Assembly: GCF_004827385.1 (NCBI RefSeq)
Contig: NZ_SRXN01000006.1
Coordinates: 186,001-250,000 of the forward strand
From: Ensifer sp. MPMI2T
Lineage (GTDB): Bacteria; Pseudomonadota; Alphaproteobacteria; Rhizobiales; Rhizobiaceae
DNA length: 64,000 bases
Direction: 5' to 3'
Shown here piece by piece: positions 17,471 through 25,874 of the stretch (positions are counted from its first letter, which is position 1; every line of letters begins with the position of its first letter). The translations under genes were made by a program, and so were the position numbers. The notes beneath the pieces are model-generated. The model did no database searches. It was not told the origin of the DNA and saw nothing but the letters and a program-made list of their open reading frames with translations.

Positions 17471-18163
17471 TTGAAAGCCCTTGTTTTGCCGGCGTTTGAA
17501 CGGCCGGAAGGCATGACCACGCACGACTACGCCTTTGCGCGTCTTAGGCAGGCAATTATGGTTGGCGCCTTTCGACCCGGAACATCGGTAACGATCCGCG
17601 GTTTGGCCGAAGCGCTGGAGAGCAGCCCGACGCCGGTGCGCGAGGCGCTGCGCCAATTGACCTCTATCGGCGCCCTGCACTTCCTCGAAAACCGGCGCAT
17701 CGTCGTGCCGCGCATCACGCCAGCGCGCTTCGAGGAACTGATTTCGCTACGGATCGTGCTCGAAAGCCACGCCGCGCGCAGGGCGGTCGCCCATCTTTCG
17801 GAGCGGCAGATCGACCGCATCGTCGCAATCGACGAAGCCATCGAGGCCGCGATCCTCGCTGGCGAGAAAGCGGCGGCGCTGATCGCCAACCAGCAATTCC
17901 ACCGGCAAATCTATACGGCCAATCCCGACCAGATCGCCATGCCGCTGATCGAAAGCGTGTGGCTGCAGCTCGGCCCCATTCTCGGTATCGCCATGGAGCA
18001 TGTCGCCGAGCTCTACGTCGTCGATCGCCATCGCGAGGCGATCGAGGCGCTGAGACGCCGCGACGAGGACGCCGTGGCCGAAGCAATCGGAGCCGATATC
18101 CGAGAGGGCATCGGCGGCTTTGACCAGCAGGCCATCGCAAAGCTGCTCAGCCTCGCCGGCTGA
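17471..18163 (+). CDS. GntR-family transcriptional regulator (FadR/FCD subfamily)
   Basis: The protein has about 230 residues. A winged HTH occupies the first 70 residues (FARLRQAIMVGAFRPG; SSPTPVREALRQL), and an all-helical FCD ligand-binding domain follows. I prefer the TTG at 17471 because an AGGAGG site ends 10 nt before it. A GTG at 17426 would add 15 atypical residues. Divergence from puuA-puuB makes it their likely repressor, with a polyamine or derived metabolite as ligand (inference). Confidence 0.85.
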   Translation: MKALVLPAFERPEGMTTHDYAFARLRQAIMVGAFRPGTSVTIRGLAEALESSPTPVREALRQLTSIGALHFLENRRIVVPRITPARFEELISLRIVLESHAARRAVAHLSERQIDRIVAIDEAIEAAILAGEKAAALIANQQFHRQIYTANPDQIAMPLIESVWLQLGPILGIAMEHVAELYVVDRHREAIEALRRRDEDAVAEAIGADIREGIGGFDQQAIAKLLSLAG

Positions 18164-18165
18164 AA

Positions 18166-18222
18166 CTACAGCGCCGCGCGTCTTATCGGACGCGCAGAGG
18201 ACGCTGCAATCCTTGAAATGCT
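18166..18222. repeat. RIME-like element, partial, reverse orientation
   Basis: The segment contains CTACAGCGCCGCGCGTC, a complementary GGACGCGC arm, and the start of the linker (CCTTGAAATGCT). The second palindrome is missing. It begins two bases after the GntR stop codon. Confidence 0.55.
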
Positions 18223-18275
18223 CTCCGCTTACCGCCAAAGAAGCGGCAAGCCCGTCCAGACTCATGTGCGATCGA

Positions 18276-18343
18276 TTTTAGTATGGCTAAAAAAGTCGTT
18301 GACAGCAGGCCGCACCTACTCCAGCTTTGAAGAAATACTAAAA
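18276..18343. promoter_or_regulatory. Inverted TTTTAGTAT / ATACTAAAA sites upstream of the XRE-cupin gene
   Basis: TTTTAGTAT at 18276-18284 has an exact inverted partner, ATACTAAAA, at 18335-18343. The left site also forms a compact dyad, TTTTAG-N5-CTAAAA (18276-18292). A TTGACA hexamer at 18299-18304 lies between them and the gene starts at 18360. The arrangement suits autoregulation by the downstream XRE protein with two operators flanking the promoter. This is inference. Confidence 0.45.
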
Positions 18344-18359
18344 AGGGCGGGAGAGCCTC

Positions 18360-19040
18360 TTGAAGACGGAGAACGCTCCGGAAGCGCGCGTTGGCGTCGG
18401 CGATCCGCCGCTCGGCCAGCGGCTGCGCCGGCGCCGGAAGGAACTGAAGCTGACGCTTCAGAACGTCGCCGACCGCTCGGGCTTTTCCGTCGGATTCATT
18501 TCACAGATAGAGCGCGGCATTACCGTGCCTTCCCTCACATCGCTGATTGCCGTCTGCCGCACGTTGAAAGTCGAAGTCGGCACCGTCTTCACACCACCGA
18601 AGGTCGCCTCGCCGGTCACCCGCCGCGCGCACCGCCCGATCTATGCGCTTGGCGACGGCGACGGCACCGTCTCCTACGAACGCCTCTCCGCCGCCTTCCC
18701 CGGCAATGTCCTTCGCAGCACGATCATTCATGAACCGCCCGGGCGCCGAAGCGAAGCGATGTCGCACGAAGGCGAGGAGATATACTTCATCCTCGAGGGT
18801 TCGCTGACCCTGGAGATCGACGGCGAGCGCATCGTTCTGGAGTCCGGCGACTCCGCCCATTTCCCGTCCACGCGCACGCATGCCACCTGGAACCACACCG
18901 GCAGGCCGACGACCATCCTGCATTCCTGCACAATGGACGTCTTCGGCGACGGCGAGCCTTCCGGCGACCCGGACAACAGCTTGGCGGTGACCCGCGCCAC
19001 AAGCCGCCGCGGCGCAGCGGAAGAACACAAGCCGCGCTGA
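18360..19040 (+). CDS. XRE-family regulator with C-terminal cupin (PuuR-like)
   Basis: The protein has 226 residues. A Cro/CI-type HTH spans about residues 18-72 (LGQRLRRRRKELKLTLQNVAD...GFISQIERG), and a small cupin barrel follows at about residues 110-190 (MSHEGEEIYFILEGSLTLEI). This is the architecture of PuuR and other polyamine- or amino-acid-responsive repressors. The start is TTG at 18360, with GGGAG about 10 nt upstream. It precedes an M24 peptidase gene and lies in the puu neighbourhood, so it probably controls one of these. Confidence 0.85.
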   Translation: MKTENAPEARVGVGDPPLGQRLRRRRKELKLTLQNVADRSGFSVGFISQIERGITVPSLTSLIAVCRTLKVEVGTVFTPPKVASPVTRRAHRPIYALGDGDGTVSYERLSAAFPGNVLRSTIIHEPPGRRSEAMSHEGEEIYFILEGSLTLEIDGERIVLESGDSAHFPSTRTHATWNHTGRPTTILHSCTMDVFGDGEPSGDPDNSLAVTRATSRRGAAEEHKPR

Positions 19041-19114
19041 TACGAGAACGGCACGTACAAGACACCTCCTAGCAAGCAGCATTTCACCTATCCATCAACA
19101 CAGGACGAAACCAC

Positions 19115-20218
19115 ATGAACGAACAGACGAAGACGCGGCTTGGCGCGCTGCGCGCACGAATGAAGGAAACCGGCACGGGGCTTATCGCTATCGCGCCGGG
19201 GTCGCACATGGATTGGGTGCTGGGCTTCCACCCGCATCCGGACGAACGCCCCTGCCTGCTTATGATCGCGCCGGAACGGGAAGCCTTCCTGATGCCGGCG
19301 CTCAATGCCGGAGGCACGCGCGAGCATACCGACATCGATTTCTACAACTGGTCGGACGCAGAGGGTCCGGTCCAGGCACTGAATTTGGCGCTTGCCGGGC
19401 TCGGTGCCGAGAGACCCGGCCGCGTCGTTCTCGACGAGACGATGCGTGCTGATTTCGCGCTGTTGCTCCTCGACAATCTGCCTGAGGACACCGCACGTGA
19501 TTTTACCCCTGGCACGCTTGGCGCACTCCGCATGCGCAAGGACCGCAGCGAATACGAACTCCTCAAAATGAACGCCGCGATCGCCGACCGGGCGATGCAA
19601 GCCGCCTTTTCGAAGATCCGTCCCGGCATGACCGAAAAGGAACTCGCCGCCGAGATCCGCGCGCACTTTTCCTCGGAAGGCGCAGCGCCGGCGTTCTGGA
19701 TCGTCGGTTCCGGCGGCAACGGCGCCTTTCCGCACCATTCCGCCAGCGACCGCGTCATCGAAGAAGACGACGCCGTGGTGATCGACATCGGCGGCCGCAA
19801 ACAGGGCTTCCCGAGCGACATAACCCGGATGGCGGTCGTGGGGCGGGCGCCGGAGGGCTATGGCCAGATCCACACGATCGTGGAAAAGGCAGTGCAGGCG
19901 GCGATGAAGGCAGCCCGCCCCGGAGTGCCGGCGAAGGAAGTCGACGCGGCCGCGCGCAAGGTGATCGCGGATGCCGGCTATGGCGAATATTTCGTGCATC
20001 GCACCGGCCACGGCATGGGCATCGACGGTCACGAGCCGCCCTACATCACCGCGACCTCGGAAACGATTCTCGAGGAAGGCATGGTGTTTTCGATCGAGCC
20101 CGGCATTTACCTGCCTGGCCGTTTCGGCATTAGGCTCGAGGATATCGTGATCCTCCGCGCCGACGGGCCAGAAGTCCTCTCCTCGTTGCCGCGCGAGGTC
20201 CATGTCGCCAAGGTTTGA
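19115..20218 (+). CDS. M24-family metallopeptidase (Xaa-Pro aminopeptidase/dipeptidase-like)
   Basis: The protein has 367 residues. An N-terminal creatinase-like domain (about 1-130) precedes a pita-bread catalytic domain. All five metal ligands are present: Asp224, Asp235, His299 in HRTGHGMG, Glu328 in SIEPG and Glu342 in RLEDIV. The family cleaves Xaa-Pro bonds, but related M24 enzymes act on creatine or ectoine derivatives. Linkage to the XRE-cupin gene (74 bp upstream) suggests co-regulation. A weak hairpin terminator follows. Confidence 0.87.
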   Translation: MNEQTKTRLGALRARMKETGTGLIAIAPGSHMDWVLGFHPHPDERPCLLMIAPEREAFLMPALNAGGTREHTDIDFYNWSDAEGPVQALNLALAGLGAERPGRVVLDETMRADFALLLLDNLPEDTARDFTPGTLGALRMRKDRSEYELLKMNAAIADRAMQAAFSKIRPGMTEKELAAEIRAHFSSEGAAPAFWIVGSGGNGAFPHHSASDRVIEEDDAVVIDIGGRKQGFPSDITRMAVVGRAPEGYGQIHTIVEKAVQAAMKAARPGVPAKEVDAAARKVIADAGYGEYFVHRTGHGMGIDGHEPPYITATSETILEEGMVFSIEPGIYLPGRFGIRLEDIVILRADGPEVLSSLPREVHVAKV

Positions 20219-20250
20219 CGGCAAGCGTCTTTTCACCGTCCTATGATAAG

Positions 20251-20277
20251 GACGCCGCGCGTTGCACCGGCGTCTTT
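20251..20277 (+). terminator. Intrinsic-type hairpin after the M24 peptidase gene
   Basis: A perfect 7-bp stem, GACGCCG/CGGCGTC, with a 10-nt loop begins 32 nt after the stop codon and is followed by TTTCGCC. The T-run is short, so termination strength is uncertain. Confidence 0.5.
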
Positions 20278-20281
20278 CGCC

Positions 20282-20326
20282 TAGGGCGCCGCCCGTCCAA
20301 TCGGACACGCAAAGGTCGCTGCTCTA
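20282..20326. repeat. RIME-like element, hairpin half only
   Basis: The segment has the layout of the repeat's hairpin half, with CGTCC-AATC-GGAC at the tip and outer arms TAGGGCG and CGCTGCTCTA. It is diverged from the other copies. Confidence 0.45.
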
Positions 20327-20334
20327 CTCTGTGG

Positions 20335-20590
20335 CTATTGGGCGGGATAGCTCCTGCCGCTCTTCGGCGGCTGCTTGCCGGCGCTCGCATTTTTCCTTGC
20401 CGGCGCCCCATACGTAGCCGGGTTATCCTGGCCGGTGATCCAGAAAAAGAGATAGCTCGGCCAGGGTTTACGCTGGATGCCGCTGTAAATACTCGCCCTT
20501 CCCCGTCCGCATCTGGGCATTCGCATCGCCCGCCGATAGGCCGGCCAGGGCCGTGACAAGGGCGAGAGCGGCACACATACGATATGTCAT
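20335..20590 (-). pseudogene. Small secreted protein interrupted by a 1-nt frameshift
   Basis: ATG 20590 follows a strong GGAAGGAG site 8 nt upstream. The first 25 residues (MTYRMCAALALVTALAGL..., ending ANA before Gln) form a good Sec signal peptide. The frame stops after 40 codons at 20468. If one base is removed from the ATTTAC stretch near 20486-20490, the frame continues as SGIQRKPWPSYLFF to a stop at 20335, giving 84 residues with a basic, Pro/Lys-rich tail. The intact ribosome site and signal peptide argue for a recently broken gene or a sequence error. The family is not recognised. Confidence 0.55.
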
Positions 20591-20776
20591 CTCAGAACTC
20601 CTTCCCCCGATATCGCGCTCAATCTTCGAAAGGGTCAAGGGCGGCTGTGCCGGACAGAGCGTATCGCGTCCACCCGGCAAGGGCATTAAATGCCATGGAA
20701 CATCCTCTGTACCGAGACCTGCAAAGCACCTGTTTCCCGCTTGACCGCCGGGTCCATCGCCGCCATATTGCTCAGA

Positions 20777-20786
20777 TGTCAGACCA
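20777..20786. promoter_or_regulatory. Candidate GntR/FCD operator before the 20.8-kb regulator gene
   Basis: TGTCAGACCA contains the symmetric GTC-N-GAC core of FadR/PdhR-like sites (TGGTC-N-GACCA) and is followed by CCAATTTGG. It lies 24 bp before the GntR start codon, in a position suited to autorepression of the whole operon. Confidence 0.35.
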
Positions 20787-20810
20787 ATTTGGCGTCGTGG
20801 GGAGAACCGG

Positions 20811-21527
20811 ATGCCTCAGCGAGACAAGGCGACGCTTGTGCCCCTGCCCCCGGTCGATCGGGTGCAACAGGTCATTGCCGCTCTTGCCGACTACATCCAG
20901 CATTCCGGCCTGAAGCCGGGCGATCGGCTGCCGGCCGAGCGCGAATTAATGGCGGCGCTCGCCGTCGGGCGTTCCACGGTCCGCGAGGTCCTCAGCCATT
21001 TCCAGGCGCTCGGCGTCATGGAGGCGCGCAAAGGCAGCGGCACCTATCTGCTGCGTGCCATTTCCGGCGCGACGATCCACATGCCGCTGGCGCTCGACAC
21101 AGAGCACCTGCGCGACGCACTTCTGCAAACGCTCGAAGTGCGTCGCGGCATCGAGGTCGAGGCTGGCATGGTCGCCGCGCGCCGCCGCACGGATGCGGAT
21201 CTCATCAACATCGAGACAAAGCTTGACGAGATGGAACGCGTGCATCTCGCCAAAGGCACGTCCGGTCCGGAAGACCTAGCCTTTCATCTCGCGATCTACG
21301 ACGCCACGCACAACCCGCTCTTCCGCCAGCTTCTCGAGCAGATGCGCGAGGCCTTCGAGCGCTTCTGGGAGAAGCCCTTCGACCGGCCCGATTTTGCGCG
21401 GCGCTCATTTCCGTTCCATCGCACGCTTTTCAACGCCATCGCAGCGCAGGACACCAACGCCGCGCGCGAAGAAACACTGAAAATCCTCGCCATCGTCGAG
21501 GAAGACATCAAGGAAATGTCCAAATGA
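20811..21527 (+). CDS. GntR-family transcriptional regulator (FCD, PdhR/LldR-like)
   Basis: The protein has 238 residues. A winged HTH covers about residues 18-85 (LPAERELMAALAVGRSTVRE) and an FCD domain the remainder. GGGGAGA precedes ATG 20811. Its stop overlaps the start of the PLP-enzyme gene in an ATGA arrangement, so the regulator is the first cistron of a six-gene operon with the CUT1 transporter. It probably senses the imported compound or its product. Confidence 0.87.
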   Translation: MPQRDKATLVPLPPVDRVQQVIAALADYIQHSGLKPGDRLPAERELMAALAVGRSTVREVLSHFQALGVMEARKGSGTYLLRAISGATIHMPLALDTEHLRDALLQTLEVRRGIEVEAGMVAARRRTDADLINIETKLDEMERVHLAKGTSGPEDLAFHLAIYDATHNPLFRQLLEQMREAFERFWEKPFDRPDFARRSFPFHRTLFNAIAAQDTNAAREETLKILAIVEEDIKEMSK

Positions 21528-22690
21528 GCAACGGCTTCGATCCGTTCGATGCAGCCTCCCTCATCGTCGCGCATGACGAAGGCAATGCCTTCGATGCCGT
21601 CGTGCCACCGATCGTCCAGACGTCGCTTTTCACCTTCAAGGACTATGACGACATGGTCGCCTCCTACCGGGGCGAGCGTGTACGGCCGATCTACACCCGC
21701 GGCCTCAACCCAACCGTCAGGATGTTCGAGGAGATGCTGGCGAAGCTCGAAGGCGCCGAGGATGCGATTGGATTCGCGAGCGGCATGTCGGCGATCTCGT
21801 CGACCGTTCTTTCCTTCGTCGAGCCTGGCGACCGCATCGTCGCGGTCAAGCATCTCTATCCCGACGCCTTCCGGCTGTTCGGCACGCACCTGAAGCGCAT
21901 GCGCGTCGAAGTGACCTATGTCGACGGACGCGACGAGGAGGCGGTGGCAAAGGCGCTCCCCGGCGCCAAGCTCTTTTACATGGAAAGTCCGACGAGCTGG
22001 GTGATGGACACCCACGATGTCGCCGCCCTTGCGGCGCTCGCCAAGGCCGAGGGCGTGATCACCGTGATCGACAACAGCTGGGCGAGCCCGGTGTTCCAGC
22101 AGCCGATTTCGCTGGGTGTCGATCTCGTCATTCACTCCGCCTCGAAATATCTCGGCGGCCACAGCGACGTCGTCGCTGGTGTCGTTGCCGGATCGAAGGA
22201 ACTGATCGGTCGCATCCGCTCCGAAGCCTATCCCTATCTCGGCGGCAAGCTTTCGCCATTCGATGCCTGGCTGCTGATCCGCGGGCTTCGCACGCTACCA
22301 ATCCGCATGAAGGCCCACGAACGCTCGGCACTCGCCGTCGCGCAGCGCCTGCAGAGCCATCCATTGGTCGAAACGGTTTGCCACCCAGGCCTCGGCAATC
22401 ATCTGCCGCCGGGTCTTTCCGGTACATCCGGCCTGTTCTCCTTCATCTTCCGCGAGGGCGTCGATGTGCGCCGCTTCGCCGATCACCTCGAATTGTTCAA
22501 GCTCGGTGTTTCCTGGGGCGGCCACGAAAGCCTCATCGTGCCGGGCGAAGTCGTTCTGGCGCAGAAAGCCCAACCTAATTCCGCGGCCGCCTTCGGCATT
22601 TCTCCGCGGTCGGTACGGCTCCATGTCGGCCTGGAGGGAACGGAGGCCCTCTGGAGCGATCTCGAAGCGGCGATCGCCGTCGCTTCCTAA
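21524..22690 (+). CDS. PLP-dependent Cys/Met-metabolism enzyme (cystathionine beta/gamma-lyase-like)
   Basis: The 388-residue protein has Lys208 in HSASKYLGGHSD, Asp183 in VIDNSW and YTRGLNPT near residue 57, the phosphate-contacting loop from the partner subunit. These define the MetB/MetC/MetZ family, which breaks or makes C-S bonds at the beta or gamma carbon of amino acids. It is translationally coupled to the GntR gene and 49 bp upstream of a sugar-type binding-protein gene. The pairing suggests the imported substrate is a sulfur or beta-substituted amino acid conjugate. That is inference, and reaction specificity cannot be fixed by reading. Confidence 0.88.
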   Translation: MSNGFDPFDAASLIVAHDEGNAFDAVVPPIVQTSLFTFKDYDDMVASYRGERVRPIYTRGLNPTVRMFEEMLAKLEGAEDAIGFASGMSAISSTVLSFVEPGDRIVAVKHLYPDAFRLFGTHLKRMRVEVTYVDGRDEEAVAKALPGAKLFYMESPTSWVMDTHDVAALAALAKAEGVITVIDNSWASPVFQQPISLGVDLVIHSASKYLGGHSDVVAGVVAGSKELIGRIRSEAYPYLGGKLSPFDAWLLIRGLRTLPIRMKAHERSALAVAQRLQSHPLVETVCHPGLGNHLPPGLSGTSGLFSFIFREGVDVRRFADHLELFKLGVSWGGHESLIVPGEVVLAQKAQPNSAAAFGISPRSVRLHVGLEGTEALWSDLEAAIAVAS

Positions 22691-22739
22691 GGCTGACGAT
22701 ACAGCAGCACCCGAACACCGAAGAAAAGGGGAACTGAAA

Positions 22740-24002
22740 ATGAGGAAACTGATTACCGCTACGCTACTTGCAACGCTGATGGCCGGCAGCGCGCTCGCTG
22801 ATACAAAGCTGAAGCTCGTCGAGGTCATCACCAGCCCCGAGCGCACCGAAACACTGAAGTCGATCGTCGCCAAGTTCGAGGCCGCAAATCCCGGCACCAC
22901 CGTCGAGATCATCTCGCTGCCCTGGGGCGAGGCCTTCCAGAAGTTCGCGACGATGGTCTCGGCGGGAGAAGTCCCGGACGTCATGGAAATGCCTGACACC
23001 TGGCTCTCGCTCTATGCCAACAACGGCATGCTCGAAAGCCTCGAGCCCTATCTCGCAAAGTGGGAGCACACATCCGGCCTGACGGAACGGGCGCTCGAAC
23101 TCGGCCGCGACGTCAACGATACCGCCTACATGCTGCCTTACGGCTTTTACCTCCGGGCGATGTTCTACAACAAGAAGCTGCTCTCCGAAGCGGGCGTTGC
23201 CGAGCCGCCGAAGACGATGGACGACTTCGTCAAGGCGTCGGAGGCGGTCTCCAAGCTGCCCGGCAAATCGGGCTACTGCCTGCGCGGCGGACCGGGCGGC
23301 CTCAACGGCTGGGTGATGTTCGGCGCGACCATGGCCGGCGACAACAAGTTCTTTAATGAAGACGGCACATCGACGATGAACAGCGAGGGTTGGGTGAAGG
23401 GCCTGACCTGGGTCATCGACCTTTATAAGAAGGGGCTCGCGCCGAAGGACAGCGTCAACTGGGGCTTCAACGAAATCGTCGCTGGCTTCTACAGCGGCAC
23501 CTGCGCCTTCCTCGACCAGGACCCGGACGCGCTGATCGCGATTGCCCAGCGCATGAAGCCGGATGATTTCGGTGTCACCACCATGCCGAAGGGTCCGAGC
23601 GGCAAGGCCTTCACCACGATCGGCTATGCCGGCTGGTCGATGCTCTCGGCGAGCCAGAACAAGGACCTTTCCTGGAAGCTCATCGAAACGCTCGAGGGCC
23701 CGGAAGGCAATATCGAGTGGAACAAGCGTACGGGCGCGCTGCCGGTCCACAAATCGGCCGAGAAGGATCCCTTCTATTCGAGCCCGCAGTTCAAGGGCTG
23801 GTTTGATGAACTCGCCGACAAGGACGTCGTGCTGACCGTCATGCCGACCTACCTCGAAGAGTTCGCCTACTTCAAGGATTCGCTCGCCATCAAGACCACC
23901 CAGGAGGCCCTCCTCGGCGACATCACACCGGAAGAGCTCGCCAATCAGTGGGCGGACTACCTGACAAAGGCGCAGCAGAAGTACCTCGCCAGCAAGAAGT
24001 AA
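22740..24002 (+). CDS. ABC transporter sugar-type (CUT1) substrate-binding protein
   Basis: The protein has 420 residues from ATG 22740. A Sec signal peptide (MRKLITATLLATLMAGSALA, cut before Asp) precedes a MalE/UgpB-like bilobed binding fold (family 1 extracellular solute-binding protein). The longer open frame upstream overlaps the PLP gene in another frame and is discarded. A perfect 12-bp stem-loop follows the stop. The ligand is unknown, although family 1 proteins usually bind oligosaccharides, glycosides or glycerol phosphodiesters. Confidence 0.9.
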   Translation: MRKLITATLLATLMAGSALADTKLKLVEVITSPERTETLKSIVAKFEAANPGTTVEIISLPWGEAFQKFATMVSAGEVPDVMEMPDTWLSLYANNGMLESLEPYLAKWEHTSGLTERALELGRDVNDTAYMLPYGFYLRAMFYNKKLLSEAGVAEPPKTMDDFVKASEAVSKLPGKSGYCLRGGPGGLNGWVMFGATMAGDNKFFNEDGTSTMNSEGWVKGLTWVIDLYKKGLAPKDSVNWGFNEIVAGFYSGTCAFLDQDPDALIAIAQRMKPDDFGVTTMPKGPSGKAFTTIGYAGWSMLSASQNKDLSWKLIETLEGPEGNIEWNKRTGALPVHKSAEKDPFYSSPQFKGWFDELADKDVVLTVMPTYLEEFAYFKDSLAIKTTQEALLGDITPEELANQWADYLTKAQQKYLASKK

Positions 24003-24008
24003 CGCGCG

Positions 24009-24038
24009 GAATGGCGGCGGTTCGCGCCGCCGCCATTC
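24009..24038 (+). promoter_or_regulatory. Intercistronic stem-loop after the CUT1 binding-protein gene
   Basis: A perfect 12-bp stem (GAATGGCGGCGG and its complement) with the loop TTCGCG starts 6 nt after the stop codon. No T-run follows and the permease genes continue 56 bp later. It probably protects the upstream mRNA or partly terminates transcription, giving excess binding protein. Confidence 0.7.
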
Positions 24039-24093
24039 GCCAAGAAACAAGGGCACGCCGGAAAAGGCGGCCATGAAGGGGAATATCTGACCG

Positions 24094-25029
24094 ATGGCCT
24101 ATGCCGCACGCCATGACGGCCTGCATACAGTTCGTCCGCCGCTGATGAAGCGCATCGCCGACGCCTCCGCGCCCTATCTTTACAGCGCGCCGGCGCTAAT
24201 CCTGATCGTCGCGGTCATGCTCGTGCCGTTGGTCCTCGGCGTCTCCTATGCCTTTCGGGACATCCAACTGCTCAACCCGTTCTCAGGTGCCTTTGTCGGT
24301 CTCGATCACTTCAGGGCACTGTCTGAGGACCAGGCGTTTTTCCGCGCCCTCAGCAACACGCTCTGGTGGACCGGCGCTTCGGTACTGCTGCAGTTCACCT
24401 TCGGTCTGATCCTCGCCCTCCTGCTCGACAAGCCGTTTTCCGGCCGCGCGATTGCGCAGGCTCTCGTCTTCTTGCCCTGGGCGGTGCCGAGTTTCCTCGC
24501 CGGTCTCAACTGGGCCTGGCTCTTCAACCCCGTCGTCGGTCCGCTGCCGCATTGGCTCTACGGCCTCGGGCTCATGAGCCAGCCGGCCAATATCCTGTCC
24601 GATCCGCAGCTCGCCATGTGGGGACCGATCATCGCCAATATCTGGTGGGGTATCCCTTTCTTCGCAATCACGCTGCTTGCCGCGCTGCAGGCAATTCCGC
24701 GCGATCTCTACGAGGCTGCCAGCATCGACGGGGCGGGACCGGTCCAACGCTTCCTTTCGATCACGCTCCCCTTCCTCGCCCCAACGATCGCGATCACCAT
24801 TCTCTTGCGCACCGTCTGGATCTCGAACTTCGCCGACCTCATCATCGTCATGACCAATGGCGGGCCCGCCGACCGGACGCAGATCGTCGCGAGCTACATC
24901 TTCACCCAGGCGTTCAAGCGGCTCGATTTCGGCTATGCCTCGGCGATCGCGCTTGTGCTGCTGGCGCTGCTCCTCGCCTATTCGCTGCTGATCGTCATCC
25001 TGAGGCAGTGGCTGTTGAGCAAGGATTGA
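24094..25029 (+). CDS. CUT1 ABC transporter permease, MalF/UgpA-like
   Basis: The protein has 311 residues. It has a cytosolic N-terminus of about 25 residues, six predicted membrane segments and an EAA loop (YEAASIDGAGPVQRFLSITLP). It heterodimerises with the next permease to import the ligand delivered by the binding protein. Five bases separate it from the next gene. Confidence 0.9.
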   Translation: MAYAARHDGLHTVRPPLMKRIADASAPYLYSAPALILIVAVMLVPLVLGVSYAFRDIQLLNPFSGAFVGLDHFRALSEDQAFFRALSNTLWWTGASVLLQFTFGLILALLLDKPFSGRAIAQALVFLPWAVPSFLAGLNWAWLFNPVVGPLPHWLYGLGLMSQPANILSDPQLAMWGPIIANIWWGIPFFAITLLAALQAIPRDLYEAASIDGAGPVQRFLSITLPFLAPTIAITILLRTVWISNFADLIIVMTNGGPADRTQIVASYIFTQAFKRLDFGYASAIALVLLALLLAYSLLIVILRQWLLSKD

Positions 25030-25034
25030 GACCG

Positions 25035-25868
25035 ATGCGCGTCAAATCAACCCTCCTCACCGTTGCGCACCGCCTGGCGATCCTTGCCTACATCGCCTTC
25101 GCGCTCTTTCCCCTGTTCTGGCTACTCAAGGTTGCGGTCACGCCGAACGATCTGCTCTACACAGAGGGTGTGCGGCTCTGGCCGTCGCGCGCGAGTTTCG
25201 AGCATTTCGACTTCGTGCTCCGGCACAGCGCCTTTCCGGTCTTCTTCCGCAACAGCCTGATTGTTTCGGGCTCGACCGCGGTGATCGTGACAATCCTTTC
25301 TTCCCTGTCCGGCTATGCGCTGTCGCGTTTCAGGTTCCGCGGCAAGTATTGGCTGGTGACCTTGATGCTGCTCACCCAGATGTTCCCGCTGGTGATGCTG
25401 GTCGCGCCGATCTTCAAGATCCTCTCGCCGATGGGGCTCACCAACAGCCTCACCGGCCTCGTCATCGTCTACACTGCATTCAATGTGCCCTTCGCCACCT
25501 TCCTGATGCAGTCCTTCTTCGACGGCATTCCGAAGGACCTGGAGGAAGCGGCGATGATCGACGGCGCCACGCAGTTCGTTGCCTTCCGCCAGATCATTCT
25601 GCCGCTGACGCTGCCCGGCATCGCCGCAACGCTCGGTTTCGTCTTCACCGCCGCCTGGAGCGAACTGCTGTTCTCGCTGATGCTGATCTCCGGCAACGAG
25701 CAGGCGACCTTCCCGGTCGGGCTTCTGTCCTTCGTGTCGAAGTTTTCGGTCGATTTCGGGCAGATGATGGCGGCCGGCGTGCTGGCTTTGATCCCGGCCT
25801 GCCTCTTCTTCCTGTTCATTCAACGCTATCTCGTCCAGGGCCTGACGGCCGGCGCGGTCAAAGGCTGA
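25035..25868 (+). CDS. CUT1 ABC transporter permease, MalG/UgpE-like
   Basis: The protein has 277 residues from ATG 25035, with six membrane segments and an EAA loop (EEAAMIDGATQFVAFRQIILP) characteristic of MalG-family permeases. It starts 5 bp after the first permease stop and is followed 6 bp later by the ATPase gene, so the order is SBP-permease-permease-ATPase. Confidence 0.9.
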   Translation: MRVKSTLLTVAHRLAILAYIAFALFPLFWLLKVAVTPNDLLYTEGVRLWPSRASFEHFDFVLRHSAFPVFFRNSLIVSGSTAVIVTILSSLSGYALSRFRFRGKYWLVTLMLLTQMFPLVMLVAPIFKILSPMGLTNSLTGLVIVYTAFNVPFATFLMQSFFDGIPKDLEEAAMIDGATQFVAFRQIILPLTLPGIAATLGFVFTAAWSELLFSLMLISGNEQATFPVGLLSFVSKFSVDFGQMMAAGVLALIPACLFFLFIQRYLVQGLTAGAVKG

Positions 25869-25874
25869 TTACCC

